From the NCBI RefSeq assembly GCF_014698045.1, contig NZ_JACJSE010000009.1, positions 124,001-188,000 of the forward strand: a stretch of 64,000 bases of DNA, given 5' to 3'. Under the pieces are notes generated by a model. It made no database searches. It was not told the origin of the DNA and saw only the letters and a list, made by a program, of their open reading frames with translations. Source of the stretch: Aulosira sp. FACHB-615. GTDB taxonomy: Bacteria; Cyanobacteriota; Cyanobacteriia; Cyanobacteriales; Nostocaceae. Below, piece after piece: positions 15,461 to 26,100 of the stretch (position 1 is the stretch's first letter; each line of letters opens with the position of its first letter). Made by a program: the position numbers and the translations under genes.

Positions 15461-15541
15461 AAGAAAGGGTGAATGGGTATAGGGGTGAAGGGGTGTATGT
15501 ATTCAAAACCCTTCACCCTCACACCCCTAAACCCTTCTTAA
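15461..15541. repeat. Imperfect inverted repeat of GGGTGAAGGG-type words
   Basis: The spacer after the GAF gene contains AGGGGTGAAGGGGTG and its inverse CACCCTCACACCCCT, folding into a long imperfect hairpin. The same word family fills the interior of the family-B elements, so this may be a remnant. It could also stop transcription before the hydrolase gene. Confidence 0.4.
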
Positions 15542-15616
15542 CAAACAACCTTTGTAAATCAGTCTTGTTCCAGCTCTACATTAAAGTTAAATGGATACAA
15601 GCTGGATGGGTTTAAG

Positions 15617-16516
15617 ATGGCTGTGAAAACAAAGCATCAATTTTCATTTGAGTGGCAGCAAAAGCGTTATGCGATCGCTTACGATACAGTCGGTCAGGGT
15701 AAACCTGTATTGCTGTTACCTGCTTTTAGTACGGTTTCTAGCCGTGGGGAAATGCAAGGAATTGCTGAGAGAATTGCCCATTGCTATCAAGCAGTAACAC
15801 TCGATTGGTTGGGATTTGGTGAATCTGAACGCCCTGCTTTAGATTATCAACCGACGCTGTTACAGCAGATGCTTCAGGCCTTTGTCCAACAAACTTTCTC
15901 GGAACCAGTGGCGATCATTGCGGCTGGTCATACGGCTGGCTATGCCTTGCAACTGGCTCAACAACAACCCCAGACTTGCTCTAGCATAATTTTAGTTGCG
16001 CCTACTTGGCGTGGCCCTTTACCAACAATGGGCGTACCCAAACCACTAGCAACAGCAGTCCGACAACTGGTCAGATTTCCCGTGATTGGTCAAGGACTTT
16101 ATCAAGGAAATACAACCAAAGGCTTTTTGCGGCTGATGTATGGTAGGCATGTTTATGCAGATAAATCACACCTCACAACAGAGTTTATTGAGCAGAAACA
16201 GCAAATTACTCGACAACCAGGGGCGCGATTTGCCCCAGCGGCCTTTGTGACAGGTGGACTTGATCCAGTGCGCGATCGCCAAGAATTTCTCACATTACTG
16301 CAATCTTCACCTGTGCCTGTGCTGTTAATTTTAGCAGCACAAGCCCCTCCCTATTCCAAACAAGAAATGACTGCAATGGCCGCAATTCCAAAAATTCAAT
16401 CATTAACTCTACCTGGCACATTAGGAATGTCTGAAGAATATGCAGCCGAAGTTGCACAAGCTATATTACCCTTTTTAGATGCTAATATCCCCCATAATTC
16501 AGGAGTGAGGAGTTAG
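15617..16516 (+). CDS. Alpha/beta hydrolase-fold protein with Thr at the nucleophile position
   Basis: The 299-residue protein follows the alpha/beta hydrolase plan: an early LLLPAFSTVSSRGEM oxyanion-loop region, VTLDWLGFGESERP (strand 4 region) and a nucleophile elbow. The elbow reads G-H-T-A-G (Thr106) rather than G-x-S-x-G. GGLDPVRDRQEF offers the acidic residue near 218, but no obvious catalytic His follows in the last 40 residues (PGTLGMSEEYA). It may be a non-catalytic member or use Thr. ATG at 15617; it stands alone. Substrate unknown. Confidence 0.8.
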   Translation: MAVKTKHQFSFEWQQKRYAIAYDTVGQGKPVLLLPAFSTVSSRGEMQGIAERIAHCYQAVTLDWLGFGESERPALDYQPTLLQQMLQAFVQQTFSEPVAIIAAGHTAGYALQLAQQQPQTCSSIILVAPTWRGPLPTMGVPKPLATAVRQLVRFPVIGQGLYQGNTTKGFLRLMYGRHVYADKSHLTTEFIEQKQQITRQPGARFAPAAFVTGGLDPVRDRQEFLTLLQSSPVPVLLILAAQAPPYSKQEMTAMAAIPKIQSLTLPGTLGMSEEYAAEVAQAILPFLDANIPHNSGVRS

Positions 16517-16695
16517 AATTTAGTCTCCCATTGAAGAATTCAGGAGTCAGAATCAATCAGGAGGAGATTCAGACTCACCGATGATTGTAGAGTGCAAAAT
16601 CTTCTATTTTCTGGGATCTTTAACCTATAGCAATCCTAAATTATTTGTGAAATTCCTTTTCTTTCCCTTCCTCTCCTTCTTTGCGTCCTTTGCGG

Positions 16696-16749
16696 TACCC
16701 TACCTTTCGGGAACGCCTGACGGCGAACGGGAAGCCGCTTCGCGTCTAC
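16696..16749 (+). repeat. 54-bp palindromic dispersed repeat, second copy
   Basis: It begins TACCCTACCTTTCGGGAACG and ends CGCGTCTAC, differing from the copy inside tRNA-like RNA 2 (9578-9632) by a few substitutions and one missing base. It lies in plain spacer here. Confidence 0.75.
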
Positions 16750-16792
16750 GTTAAAAAGAATATTTTTTCACAACTCAGACAGGATTGCTATA

Positions 16793-16916
16793 TAGGAATC
16801 ATATTTGATTTCTGAAAACAATCAGCACACCCACAAAATGATCTTTTCTACTCCCGACTCCCGATTCCCCACTCCCAGCTTTTACAGATAATTTCAACAA
16901 TCAAAGCGGATTCCTA
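16793..16916. mobile_element. Miniature inverted-repeat element, family C, copy 1
   Basis: The left end TAGGAATCATATTTGATT is matched by the inverted right end TAGGAATCCGCTTTGATT (15 of 18 identical), and both ends abut TA. The interior has no reading frame of note. TA targets are typical of elements mobilised by IS630/Tc1-type transposases. A second, more decayed copy lies at 43481-43603. Confidence 0.5.
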
Positions 16917-17131
16917 AAGTCATCCATGCGCGGCTGACCACAGAATTTAATTCTGGATTCTGACTCCTGACTGCTGAATTCTGTTTGATAACAAAATGCC
17001 AATCGTAGGCTTTACTAGTTATCTTTAAAATTGCAACGATCTACTGAGAAAAATCTTACTGTTCACAATAATTAAACTAAGGGAATAATAAATTTGTTAA
17101 TGTCTGCTATGCCAATTATGTACTGAGGTAT

Positions 17132-20100
17132 GTGGAAATGAATACACCTGTGGATATAACAGCAAAAATTCCTGGCTACCAACTGATAGAACAAATTTAT
17201 TCTGGTTCTAGAACAGTAGTTTACCGAGGTATTCGCACAGTAGACGACCAACCTGTAGTAATTAAATTACTCAATCGAGAGTTTCCCAGTTTTAGCGAAC
17301 TTTTGCAATTTCAAAATCAGTACACCATCACGAAAGAACTTGATTTTTCTGGGATTGTTCGTCCTTTAAGTTTAGACACATATCGAAATAGCTATGCCTT
17401 CGTGATGGAAGATTTTGGAGGCTTGTCATTACGAGAATATTTGAATAATCAAAGATTAACATTGCTGGAGTTTTTAATTATTGCTCTGCAAATGTGTGAT
17501 ATTCTTCATTACCTGTATCAAAATCGGGTAATTCACAAAGATATTAAGCCAGCCAATATATTAATTAATCCCCAAACCCACGAAATTAAACTTATCGATT
17601 TTAGCATTGCTTCGCTGTTACCTAAAGAAACTCAAACACTGATTAGCCCGAATATTTTAGAAGGAACTCTGGCTTATTTATCTCCAGAACAAACTGGCAG
17701 AATGAATCGCGGAATTGATTATCGCAGTGATTTTTATGCTTTAGGAGTGACATTTTTTGAACTGTTAACCGGAGAATTACCTTTCAACAGTGAAGATCCA
17801 ATGGAGTTGGTGCATTGTCATATTGCGAAAATGCCGACTAGTCTAGAAGGTAGAAGAGAAGAGATACCAAAAGTTTTAGGCGATATTGTGATGAAACTGA
17901 TGGCGAAAAATGCCGAAGACCGCTATCAGAGTGCTTTAGGATTAAAACATGATTTAGAAATTTGCTTGTCGCATTTGCAAGCAACTGGGACAATTGTCAA
18001 CTTTGAAATTGCTGAGTGGGATATTTGCGATCGCTTCATCATCCCTGAAAAATTATACGGCCGAGAAAAGGAAGTTGAGCAAATTCTAGCAGCATTTGAG
18101 CGAGTAGCTACAGTGCAAGACTCATCTCGTTTTCGCAGTGAATTAGTCTTGGTTGCTGGTTTCTCTGGTATTGGTAAAACAGCCGTTGTCAACGAAGTGC
18201 ATAAACCAATTGTTAGACAACGTAGTTATTTTATTAAAGGTAAATTTGACCAATTTAACCGCAATATTCCTTTTTCGGCTTTTGTGCAAGCACTCAGCGA
18301 TTTAATGCGGCAGTTATTAACTGAAACTGACCAACAATTACAAACATGGCAAGCTAAAATTCTCCAAGCGTTAGGCGAAAATGGTCAAGTAATTGTGGAT
18401 GTGATTCCCGAATTAGCCAAAATTATTGGTCAACAACCACCTATACAAGAATTATCTGGGACGGCGGCGCAATATCGCTTTAATTTATTATTACAAAAAT
18501 TCATTCAAATATTTGCAACTCAAGAACATCCTTTAGTAATCTTTTTAGATGATTTACAATGGGCTGATTTAGCTTCTTTACAGCTAATTAAACTCTTAAT
18601 GAGTGAAGTCGATAGTAGTTTTCTACTATTAATTGGGGCTTATCGAGATAATGAAGTATTTCCTGGACATCCTTTAATGTTGACATTAGAGGAAATTCAC
18701 AAAAGTAATTCCAGAATTAATCCAATTAACTTACAACCTCTCAGCGAAGCAAATTTCAATCAGTTAGTGGCTGATACATTAGGTTGTACAGCAGAATTAT
18801 CTTTACCACTGGCTCATCTGATATATCAAAAAACTCAAGGTAATCCATTTTTTAGTACGCAATTTCTCAAAGCTTTACACCAAGATGGACTAATTTACTT
18901 TGATTTTAATCAAGGTTTATGGCAATGTTATATTACTCAAATTAGCCAGCGATCGCTAACTGATGATGTGGTCGAATTTATGGCGATGCAGTTACAAAAA
19001 CTGCCAGCATCTACACAAGAAATATTGCAACTAGCTGCTTGTATCGGCAATCAATTCGATTTAAAAACCTTAGCAATTGTTTGTCAAAAATCAGACCGAG
19101 AGGCGGCAGCGGATTTGTGGGAAGCCTTACAAGCAGGATTAATCTTACCCCAAAGTGAAGTTTACAAATTTTTTGTAGGTACAGATAATCAAAATTCCAC
19201 TGCACAAAATTCTCAATCTGTTACTTATAAATTTCTCCATGACCGCGTTCAGCAAGCGGCATATTCATTAATTCCTGATGAACAAAAGCAAGCCACTCAT
19301 TTACAAATTGGCAGACTCTTACTCCAAGATATTGCTGATGAGCAGCAGGAAGAAAGCATTTTTGCAATTGTTGGGCAGCTTAATTTAGGACAGAGTTTAA
19401 TTACTGACGTAAATGAAAAAATTTTACTAGCAAAATGTAACCTCAAAGCTAGTCAAAAAGCCCTCCTTGCCACAGCTTATACTAGTGCTTTGGATTATGC
19501 CAGGAGTGGCTTAGAATTATTAAATGAATCTGCCTGGAATGACCAGTATTTATTAACTCTCAATCTATATAATTTAGCGGCGGAATCAGCTTATTTATCA
19601 GGTAATATTACAGCAATGGAGGGTTATGCCCAAGAAATTCAACTAAATGCACAAACCCTCACTGATACTGTCAAAATTACCGAAGTTAAACTCGAAGCTT
19701 ACACCAATCAAGGTCAATTTGTGTTTGCCATTGAAATGGCATTAGATTTACTGAATAATTTAGGCATTGATTTGCCGAAACAACCTGCACCAGCAGAAAT
19801 TCCCGCCGCTTTTCAAGCGATCGCCCTGCAACTAAATGGGCGATCGGCGGCTGAGTTACTAACTCTTCCACCGATGACTGATGCAATAGCCTTAGCTGCT
19901 ATGCGGATTTTAGTTGAGGTTGGGGCTGCTACCTATGCTTGTCAGCCAGAGTTATTTCCTCTGGTGACTTTGAAACAACTAGAATTATCACTCCAGTATG
20001 GTAATGCTAATACTTCTGTAAGTGGCTATGTTGGTTATGGGCTGTTGTTGTGTGGGGTACTGGAAGACTTTTCCACAGGTTATGAGTTTGGACAACTAGC

Positions 20101-22981
20101 ACTCAACCTCTGTGAACAATTACATGAACAAGAGTTTTATGGACGTACACTCGTTCTTGTCAATTTTTCTATTAAATTCTGCACTCATCATCTCCAACAA
20201 ACTCTTGCACCCTTACAAGAAGGATACAACCGCAGTCTAGAAGTAGGAGACTTGGTATTTGCGGGTTTTGCTGGGTTTACTTATTGTGCCAACTCTTATT
20301 TTACTGGGCAGCCTTTAAACGAACTAATTCAAAATATCAATACATACAGTCAAGGTATCCAACAAATTCATCAGCAAACAGCTTTAAATTTTATCAAAAC
20401 CTATGAACAAACAGTGTTAAATCTCTTAGGAAATGCGGCTAATCCTGTTGTTTTGACTGGGGAAGCAATGGACGAAGCAAGTATGTTGACAATACTGCAT
20501 CAACTTGGTGATAACTCAGGATTGTGGTTTTTGTTAACAAACAAAGTGTATTTGTGTTTCCTGTTTGGAGAATATTCTCAAGCTGTAGATGTAGCCCAAC
20601 AGGCTAAACAATTTTTAGGAGGCGGGGCTGGGACATTCAGTGTAACTCTGTTGTATTTTTATGAATCACTGGCACTGTTAGCGACATCAGGTAATGCTGA
20701 AATTATCGCAGCTAATCAAGAAATGCTGCGGAAAAGGGCGTTGCCTGCACCAATGAATTTTCAACATAAGTATGACTTAATTCAAGCCGAACAGCATCGA
20801 GTATTAGATCAAAAACTGGAGGCGATGGAATTATACGATCGCGCTATTGCCGGCGCAAAAGCAAATGGCTATCTTCAAGAAGAAGCCTTAGCGAATGAAT
20901 TGGCGGCAAAATTTTATCTTGATTGGGGTAAGGAAACAGTCGCCCAAGCATATCTACAGCAAGCATATTACTGCTATGCTCATTGGGGTGCCAAAGCCAA
21001 AACAGACGATTTAGAACAAAAATATCCCCACCTGCTGCAACATATTCTGCAACAGCGAAGACTTAACCTGAATCTGCAAGAAACCATCAGCAACGCTACT
21101 ATTGCTACATATACTCAGCAAACTTCTACTTCTCATAGCAGCAACTTTTCTGACAGTCTAGATTTCGGCGCTATTCTCAAGGCTTCAAGGGTGTTATTAA
21201 GTGCAATCAAACTTGAGGAATTGATTACAAATTTAATGCAAGTGTTATTGCAAAATTCTGGAGCACAGAAAATAGCATTGGTATTGTCAGAAAATCCCGA
21301 TTGGGTTGTGGCATCTATAGCAACCATTGAGGATGTCGAGACTTCTATTTTCTCACCCCATGCTCTCGACAGCAGTGATGATGTCCCCATTAAAATGATT
21401 TATGCAGCTAAACACACCCTGCAACCAATTATTATTCACAACATCACTAAAGAAAATACCTGGGTGACAGATAGTTATATTCAGCAACATTCACCCAAGA
21501 GTATTGTTTGTCATCCGATTATTAATCAGGGTAAATTAATTGGTGTATTGTATTTAGAAAATAGTTTAACCAGCGAAGTCTTTACTCGCGATCGCATCGA
21601 AATTATCAACTTACTCTGCACTCAAGCGGCGATTGCTTTAGAAAATGCCCGGTTGTATCGAGATGCTCAAAACTATGCTCTACAATTAGAACAATCTTTA
21701 GCACAACAGCAAGCCAGCCAAGCTCAATTTCGCAATCTTGCAGATAACATTCCTGGTGTGGTTTATAAGTTCCGGCTTGCGCCTGATGGTGCGGTTTCTG
21801 TTCCTTATATTAGTTCTGGTTGTTATGAACTGTATGGCGTAGATCCAGAAGAGGTGATGGCAGGTAGACAAGCCCTTTACACTCTACACCATCCTGAAGA
21901 TGACCCATTTATTGCCCAGGCAATTGCTGAATCTGCCCAAAATTTAACACCGTTTGAGCAAGAGTGGCGAATTATTTTACCTTCGGGAACAGTGAAATGG
22001 ATTCAAGTAAATGCGCGTCCCGAACTGCAAGCCGACGGCGCAATTATCTGGGATGGGGTGGTAATTGATGTGAGCGATCGCAAACTTGCAGAAATCGCAC
22101 TCAAACAAAAATCTCAGGAATTAAAACAAGCACTCTCTAATTTGCAACAAGCTCAAATACAAATCGTCCAAAGTGAAAAAATGTCAGCGTTGGGTAATTT
22201 AGTCGCGGGAGTCGCCCATGAAATGAATAATCCTTTGGGTTTTATTGTTGCCAGCCTCAAACAAGTTAAACCAATTCTTGCAGATATATTTAACCACTTG
22301 AAGTTATATCAAGATAGCTTCCCCGATGCAAATCCAGAGATTTTTAAACATGCTGAAATAATTGACTTGGAATATAGTTTAGAAGATTTACCTAAAATTA
22401 TAGATGCAATGGTGATTGCCTGCGATCGCTTAAAGAATATTAGCACTAGCCTGCGGACATTTTCCCGCGCTGATCAAAATTATCAAGTAAAATTTAATTT
22501 ACATGAAGGTATTGATAGCACAATTTTAATTCTCAAGCATCGCCTCAAAGCTAATAACCAACGTCCAGCCATTGAAGTCATCACTAATTATGGTGATTTA
22601 CCGCAAGTCAACTGTTTTCCTGGGCAATTAAACCAGGTATTTATGAATATCCTGGCTAATGCGATTGATGCTTTAGAAGAAGCAAGTATTGGTAAAAAAT
22701 TTGCCGAAATTCAAGCTCATCCTAATTGCATTACAATTACAACGGCAATAGTAGATAAATATGTCAATATTTCCATTGCTGATAATGGTAAGGGCATGAG
22801 TGAAGACATCAAACAAAAAATATTTGACCATTTATTTACTACCAAATCTGTGGGTAAAGGTACAGGTTTAGGATTGGCGATCGCCCTTCAAATTATTGAA
22901 GAAAAACACGGCGGTAAAATCAACGTTAATTCTGTTGTTGGTGAAGGAACTGAATTTATAATTTCTCTACCCATAGCTTAA
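17132..22981 (+). CDS. HstK-type hybrid: Ser/Thr kinase, AAA ATPase, GAF, PAS, histidine kinase (paralogue 1)
   Basis: In order, the 1949 residues carry: a kinase domain (about 13-275, VIHKDIKPAN as catalytic loop, but LIDFSIAS where most kinases have DFG, and a glycine-poor loop SGSRTVVYRG); an AAA ATPase (Walker A GFSGIGKT near 345, Walker B VIFLDDLQWAD near 467); a long helical TPR-like region (about 700-1310); GAF (about 1345-1500); PAS (about 1530-1650); and a histidine kinase with H-box LVAGVAHEMNNP near 1690 and HATPase motifs IADNGKGM and GTGLGLAIA. This is the HstK family of filamentous cyanobacteria. Start is GTG at 17132 or ATG at 17138. No response regulator adjoins; the signal is unknown. 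Confidence 0.93.
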   Translation: MEMNTPVDITAKIPGYQLIEQIYSGSRTVVYRGIRTVDDQPVVIKLLNREFPSFSELLQFQNQYTITKELDFSGIVRPLSLDTYRNSYAFVMEDFGGLSLREYLNNQRLTLLEFLIIALQMCDILHYLYQNRVIHKDIKPANILINPQTHEIKLIDFSIASLLPKETQTLISPNILEGTLAYLSPEQTGRMNRGIDYRSDFYALGVTFFELLTGELPFNSEDPMELVHCHIAKMPTSLEGRREEIPKVLGDIVMKLMAKNAEDRYQSALGLKHDLEICLSHLQATGTIVNFEIAEWDICDRFIIPEKLYGREKEVEQILAAFERVATVQDSSRFRSELVLVAGFSGIGKTAVVNEVHKPIVRQRSYFIKGKFDQFNRNIPFSAFVQALSDLMRQLLTETDQQLQTWQAKILQALGENGQVIVDVIPELAKIIGQQPPIQELSGTAAQYRFNLLLQKFIQIFATQEHPLVIFLDDLQWADLASLQLIKLLMSEVDSSFLLLIGAYRDNEVFPGHPLMLTLEEIHKSNSRINPINLQPLSEANFNQLVADTLGCTAELSLPLAHLIYQKTQGNPFFSTQFLKALHQDGLIYFDFNQGLWQCYITQISQRSLTDDVVEFMAMQLQKLPASTQEILQLAACIGNQFDLKTLAIVCQKSDREAAADLWEALQAGLILPQSEVYKFFVGTDNQNSTAQNSQSVTYKFLHDRVQQAAYSLIPDEQKQATHLQIGRLLLQDIADEQQEESIFAIVGQLNLGQSLITDVNEKILLAKCNLKASQKALLATAYTSALDYARSGLELLNESAWNDQYLLTLNLYNLAAESAYLSGNITAMEGYAQEIQLNAQTLTDTVKITEVKLEAYTNQGQFVFAIEMALDLLNNLGIDLPKQPAPAEIPAAFQAIALQLNGRSAAELLTLPPMTDAIALAAMRILVEVGAATYACQPELFPLVTLKQLELSLQYGNANTSVSGYVGYGLLLCGVLEDFSTGYEFGQLALNLCEQLHEQEFYGRTLVLVNFSIKFCTHHLQQTLAPLQEGYNRSLEVGDLVFAGFAGFTYCANSYFTGQPLNELIQNINTYSQGIQQIHQQTALNFIKTYEQTVLNLLGNAANPVVLTGEAMDEASMLTILHQLGDNSGLWFLLTNKVYLCFLFGEYSQAVDVAQQAKQFLGGGAGTFSVTLLYFYESLALLATSGNAEIIAANQEMLRKRALPAPMNFQHKYDLIQAEQHRVLDQKLEAMELYDRAIAGAKANGYLQEEALANELAAKFYLDWGKETVAQAYLQQAYYCYAHWGAKAKTDDLEQKYPHLLQHILQQRRLNLNLQETISNATIATYTQQTSTSHSSNFSDSLDFGAILKASRVLLSAIKLEELITNLMQVLLQNSGAQKIALVLSENPDWVVASIATIEDVETSIFSPHALDSSDDVPIKMIYAAKHTLQPIIIHNITKENTWVTDSYIQQHSPKSIVCHPIINQGKLIGVLYLENSLTSEVFTRDRIEIINLLCTQAAIALENARLYRDAQNYALQLEQSLAQQQASQAQFRNLADNIPGVVYKFRLAPDGAVSVPYISSGCYELYGVDPEEVMAGRQALYTLHHPEDDPFIAQAIAESAQNLTPFEQEWRIILPSGTVKWIQVNARPELQADGAIIWDGVVIDVSDRKLAEIALKQKSQELKQALSNLQQAQIQIVQSEKMSALGNLVAGVAHEMNNPLGFIVASLKQVKPILADIFNHLKLYQDSFPDANPEIFKHAEIIDLEYSLEDLPKIIDAMVIACDRLKNISTSLRTFSRADQNYQVKFNLHEGIDSTILILKHRLKANNQRPAIEVITNYGDLPQVNCFPGQLNQVFMNILANAIDALEEASIGKKFAEIQAHPNCITITTAIVDKYVNISIADNGKGMSEDIKQKIFDHLFTTKSVGKGTGLGLAIALQIIEEKHGGKINVNSVVGEGTEFIISLPIA

Positions 22982-23104
22982 GTTATATTGTGTACGGTAA
23001 AAGACTTATTATAAAGACCGCAGGGAGCAGGGAGCAGGGAGAAAGGAGAAGGAGAAGAAGAGTTTTGCCTTTTAACTTTTTACTTTTACCTTGCTCCATC
23101 AATC

Positions 23105-26100
23105 TCACGCTGGAATTTCAATCACAAATTCTGTACCTTGTCCTAAAACAGAGTGACAACTTAACTTACCACCGTGGACTTCTTCAACGATTTGCTGGGC
23201 AATGGCTAATCCTAATCCGGTACCTTTACCAACTCCTTTCGTAGTAAATAAATGGTCGAATATTTTTTGTTTAATTTCTTCGCTCATACCTTTACCGTTA
23301 TCAGCAATTGAGATTTTGACAGATTTCTCTACAAGCAATGTTGTAATTTTGATTTGGTTGGTATCAGCTTTGATTTCTGTAAAGCTTCTACCTGTATTTA
23401 CTTCTTCTAAAGCATCAATTGCATTAGCGAGAATATTCATAAATACCTGATTTAACTGTCCAGGAAAACATTCTATCTGGGGCAAATCGCCGTAATCAGT
23501 GATAACTTCGATCGCTGGACGTTGTTCATTTGCTTTGAGGCGATGTTTGAGAATTAAGATGGTGCTATCAATGCCATGATGAAGATTGAATTGGACTTTG
23601 TAATCTTTATCAGCACGCGAGAAAGTCCGCAGACTGGTGCTAATATTTTTTAATCTGTCGCAAGCAATCATCATGGCATCTAGAGTTTTTGGTAAATCTT
23701 CTAACAGATAATCCAAGTCAATTTCTTCGGCATGGTCTTGAATTTCAGTACTAGGATTTTCTAGATTTACTTGATAGAGTTTTAAATGTTCTATGATATC
23801 TCCCAAATTTGGTTTAGTTTGTTTGAGAGTTGCAGAAATAAAGCCTAAAGGATTATTCATTTCATGCGCCACGCCAGCAACTAAATTACCCAACGCCGAC
23901 ATTTTTTCACTTTGGATGATTTGCAATTGTGCTGTTTGTAAGTCTTGGAGAGCTTTTTGTAAATCTAATGATTTTTGTTGTAAAGCCAGTTCAGCTTGTT
24001 TACGCTCATTAATATCTCGCATAACAACTACCGCACCAATTTTATTACCCCAAGCATCAAAGATTGCTTGACCACTAGCTAACAAAATTCTCGGTATACC
24101 ATTTTTGGGAGCAATTACCATCTCGACGTTTTCGATTTTTTCCCCTTGCAACGCACGAAGTAAAGGAATTTCATGGGTTGATAATGGTGTTTGCCCATCA
24201 GGCTGATAAAGGTCAAAATGTTCTGCCCATTGTTCAGGGGGTAATGATGCTATTGGTAAGCCATGAAATTCATAAGTTGCTTTGTTAAATAAGGTCAATG
24301 TGCCGTTAGCATCACAAACAACAATTCCATCTGTAATATTATCAATGATGATATTTAAAAATTCTCGTTCTTGAGCCAGAGACGCTTCAGTTTGTTGTAA
24401 TTGTGCCAGGGAAATTTGTAAGGAATGGGATTTTTCTTGTTCTCGCTCATAAAGTCGGGCATTTTCTAGCGAAATCGCCGCTTGCGTACAGAGTAAATTC
24501 AACAGTTCGACGCGATCGCTAGTGAAGGCTCCTGTTGCTAAATTATTTTCTAGATATAAAATCCCCAGCAATTTACCTTGATGCAAAATTGGACTACACA
24601 AGATACTCTTGGGCTGTTGTCGAACAATATATGGGTCGTTGGCTAAGGTATAATCTGCGACTGCATCCCGTAGGACAACAGTTTGGCGGTTGTGCTTGAC
24701 TTTGTAAATTAACTTGTGGGGAATTTCTTGACTGTCTTCAACTGGAATCCTCTGCAAGACAACTGGTGGTTTTCCTTCTGTCATCAAGCCTTTGATGAAC
24801 AGACGCTTATCTCGCAATAACATTAAGACACATTTATCAGCCCCAGAATTTTTCACAACAATCGCCAGCAATGTTGACAGCAATTTTCCTAGTTCAATTT
24901 CGCCAGCCAGAGTTTGATAAGCTGTGAGAATCGCTTTTAAATCGAAGGTATCAGAGATATTGCTACTAGAAGTAGGGGAACTGGTAGAGGTGAAAATTCC
25001 TGAAGCCAGGATAGTTTCGTTAGTTGTAATCGTCGCACGAGTTGATTGTAATATCGGCGCAAGTAATTGGGGATAGCGTGTTTCTAAATCGGCAATTTTG
25101 GCTTTTGCACCCCAATGGGCATAAGCATAATAAGCTTGAATCATGTATTCCTCAGCGATGCGCGGTTTATCCCATTGCAGATAAAACTTGGCGGCTAATT
25201 CTTGGGCGAGGGCTTCTTCGTTGATAAATTGATGTTCTTTAGCCAGATTTATCGCTTTGTCATAACACTCACTGGCGGCAAATTTTTCACCCAAAACTCG
25301 ATGACGTTCCGCCTCGACTAAATACCATTTATGCAAGTGGTTCATCGGCGCATAACCAGCCCATTGGTGCAGAACTGTTTGGTGGCTGGCTGCAACCGCC
25401 AGCAGTTCGGCTTGTTCTGTTTCTGGCTGGTTGGGGACAAGTCCTAGATAAGTTAGCGCCGCATAAAAATGGAAAATCGGTACAAAAATCGATCCTGATA
25501 CTGCCATTAAACAAGGCTTGGCTTGGTCAATATAGTTGCGTGCATTTGTATAATTAGCAAAATAGCAAGCAAGTAGCAGTTTGTAGATATAAGCTTGGGC
25601 GATCGCAATGAAGTCATTATCTTGCTGGTGCTTAGTCAGCATCAATGTTTCATTGTAGGTATTACCAATCAAGTAATCTGGTTGGCTAACTGGTTCTATT
25701 AAGTTCTCCGCCGCTTGTTTACCCAAATTCAAATATACTTGAGCCGAATATTGTTTTACCTGAGCCAATGCCAGACTATAATCAGCCATCGCTGGAACAA
25801 AACGATGCAGTTCTTCACCAGTGAAAAATCTGCCATCACTGTGACCACCCAAAGCAAAACCAGCGTGTAAAAAATCTCCGGTTTCGATACCAGTTTGGTA
25901 GGCGGTTAACAACAGGGGGATTGTGGCATCTAATCGCTCTTGGTAATGTTGAATAAAGCAGCCAAACAAAGAAAGAACGACGGATTTATGCTTTTGGATC
26001 TGAAATTTTTCCAGTAAATTGATCGCCAACTGACCAAAAGCATAGCCTGTGACTGCATCTTCTAAGAATGCACACAACACCATCCCGTGAATACCATATC

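Larger units (their letters stand above)
16517..17131. other. Repeat-filled spacer before the first HstK gene
   Basis: About 600 bases hold several CAGGAGTCAGAAT-type words, the palindromic repeat at 16696-16749, and a miniature element with inverted ends at 16793-16916. I see no gene. A promoter for the kinase at 17132 should lie in the last 200 bases but no clear boxes were found. Confidence 0.5.
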
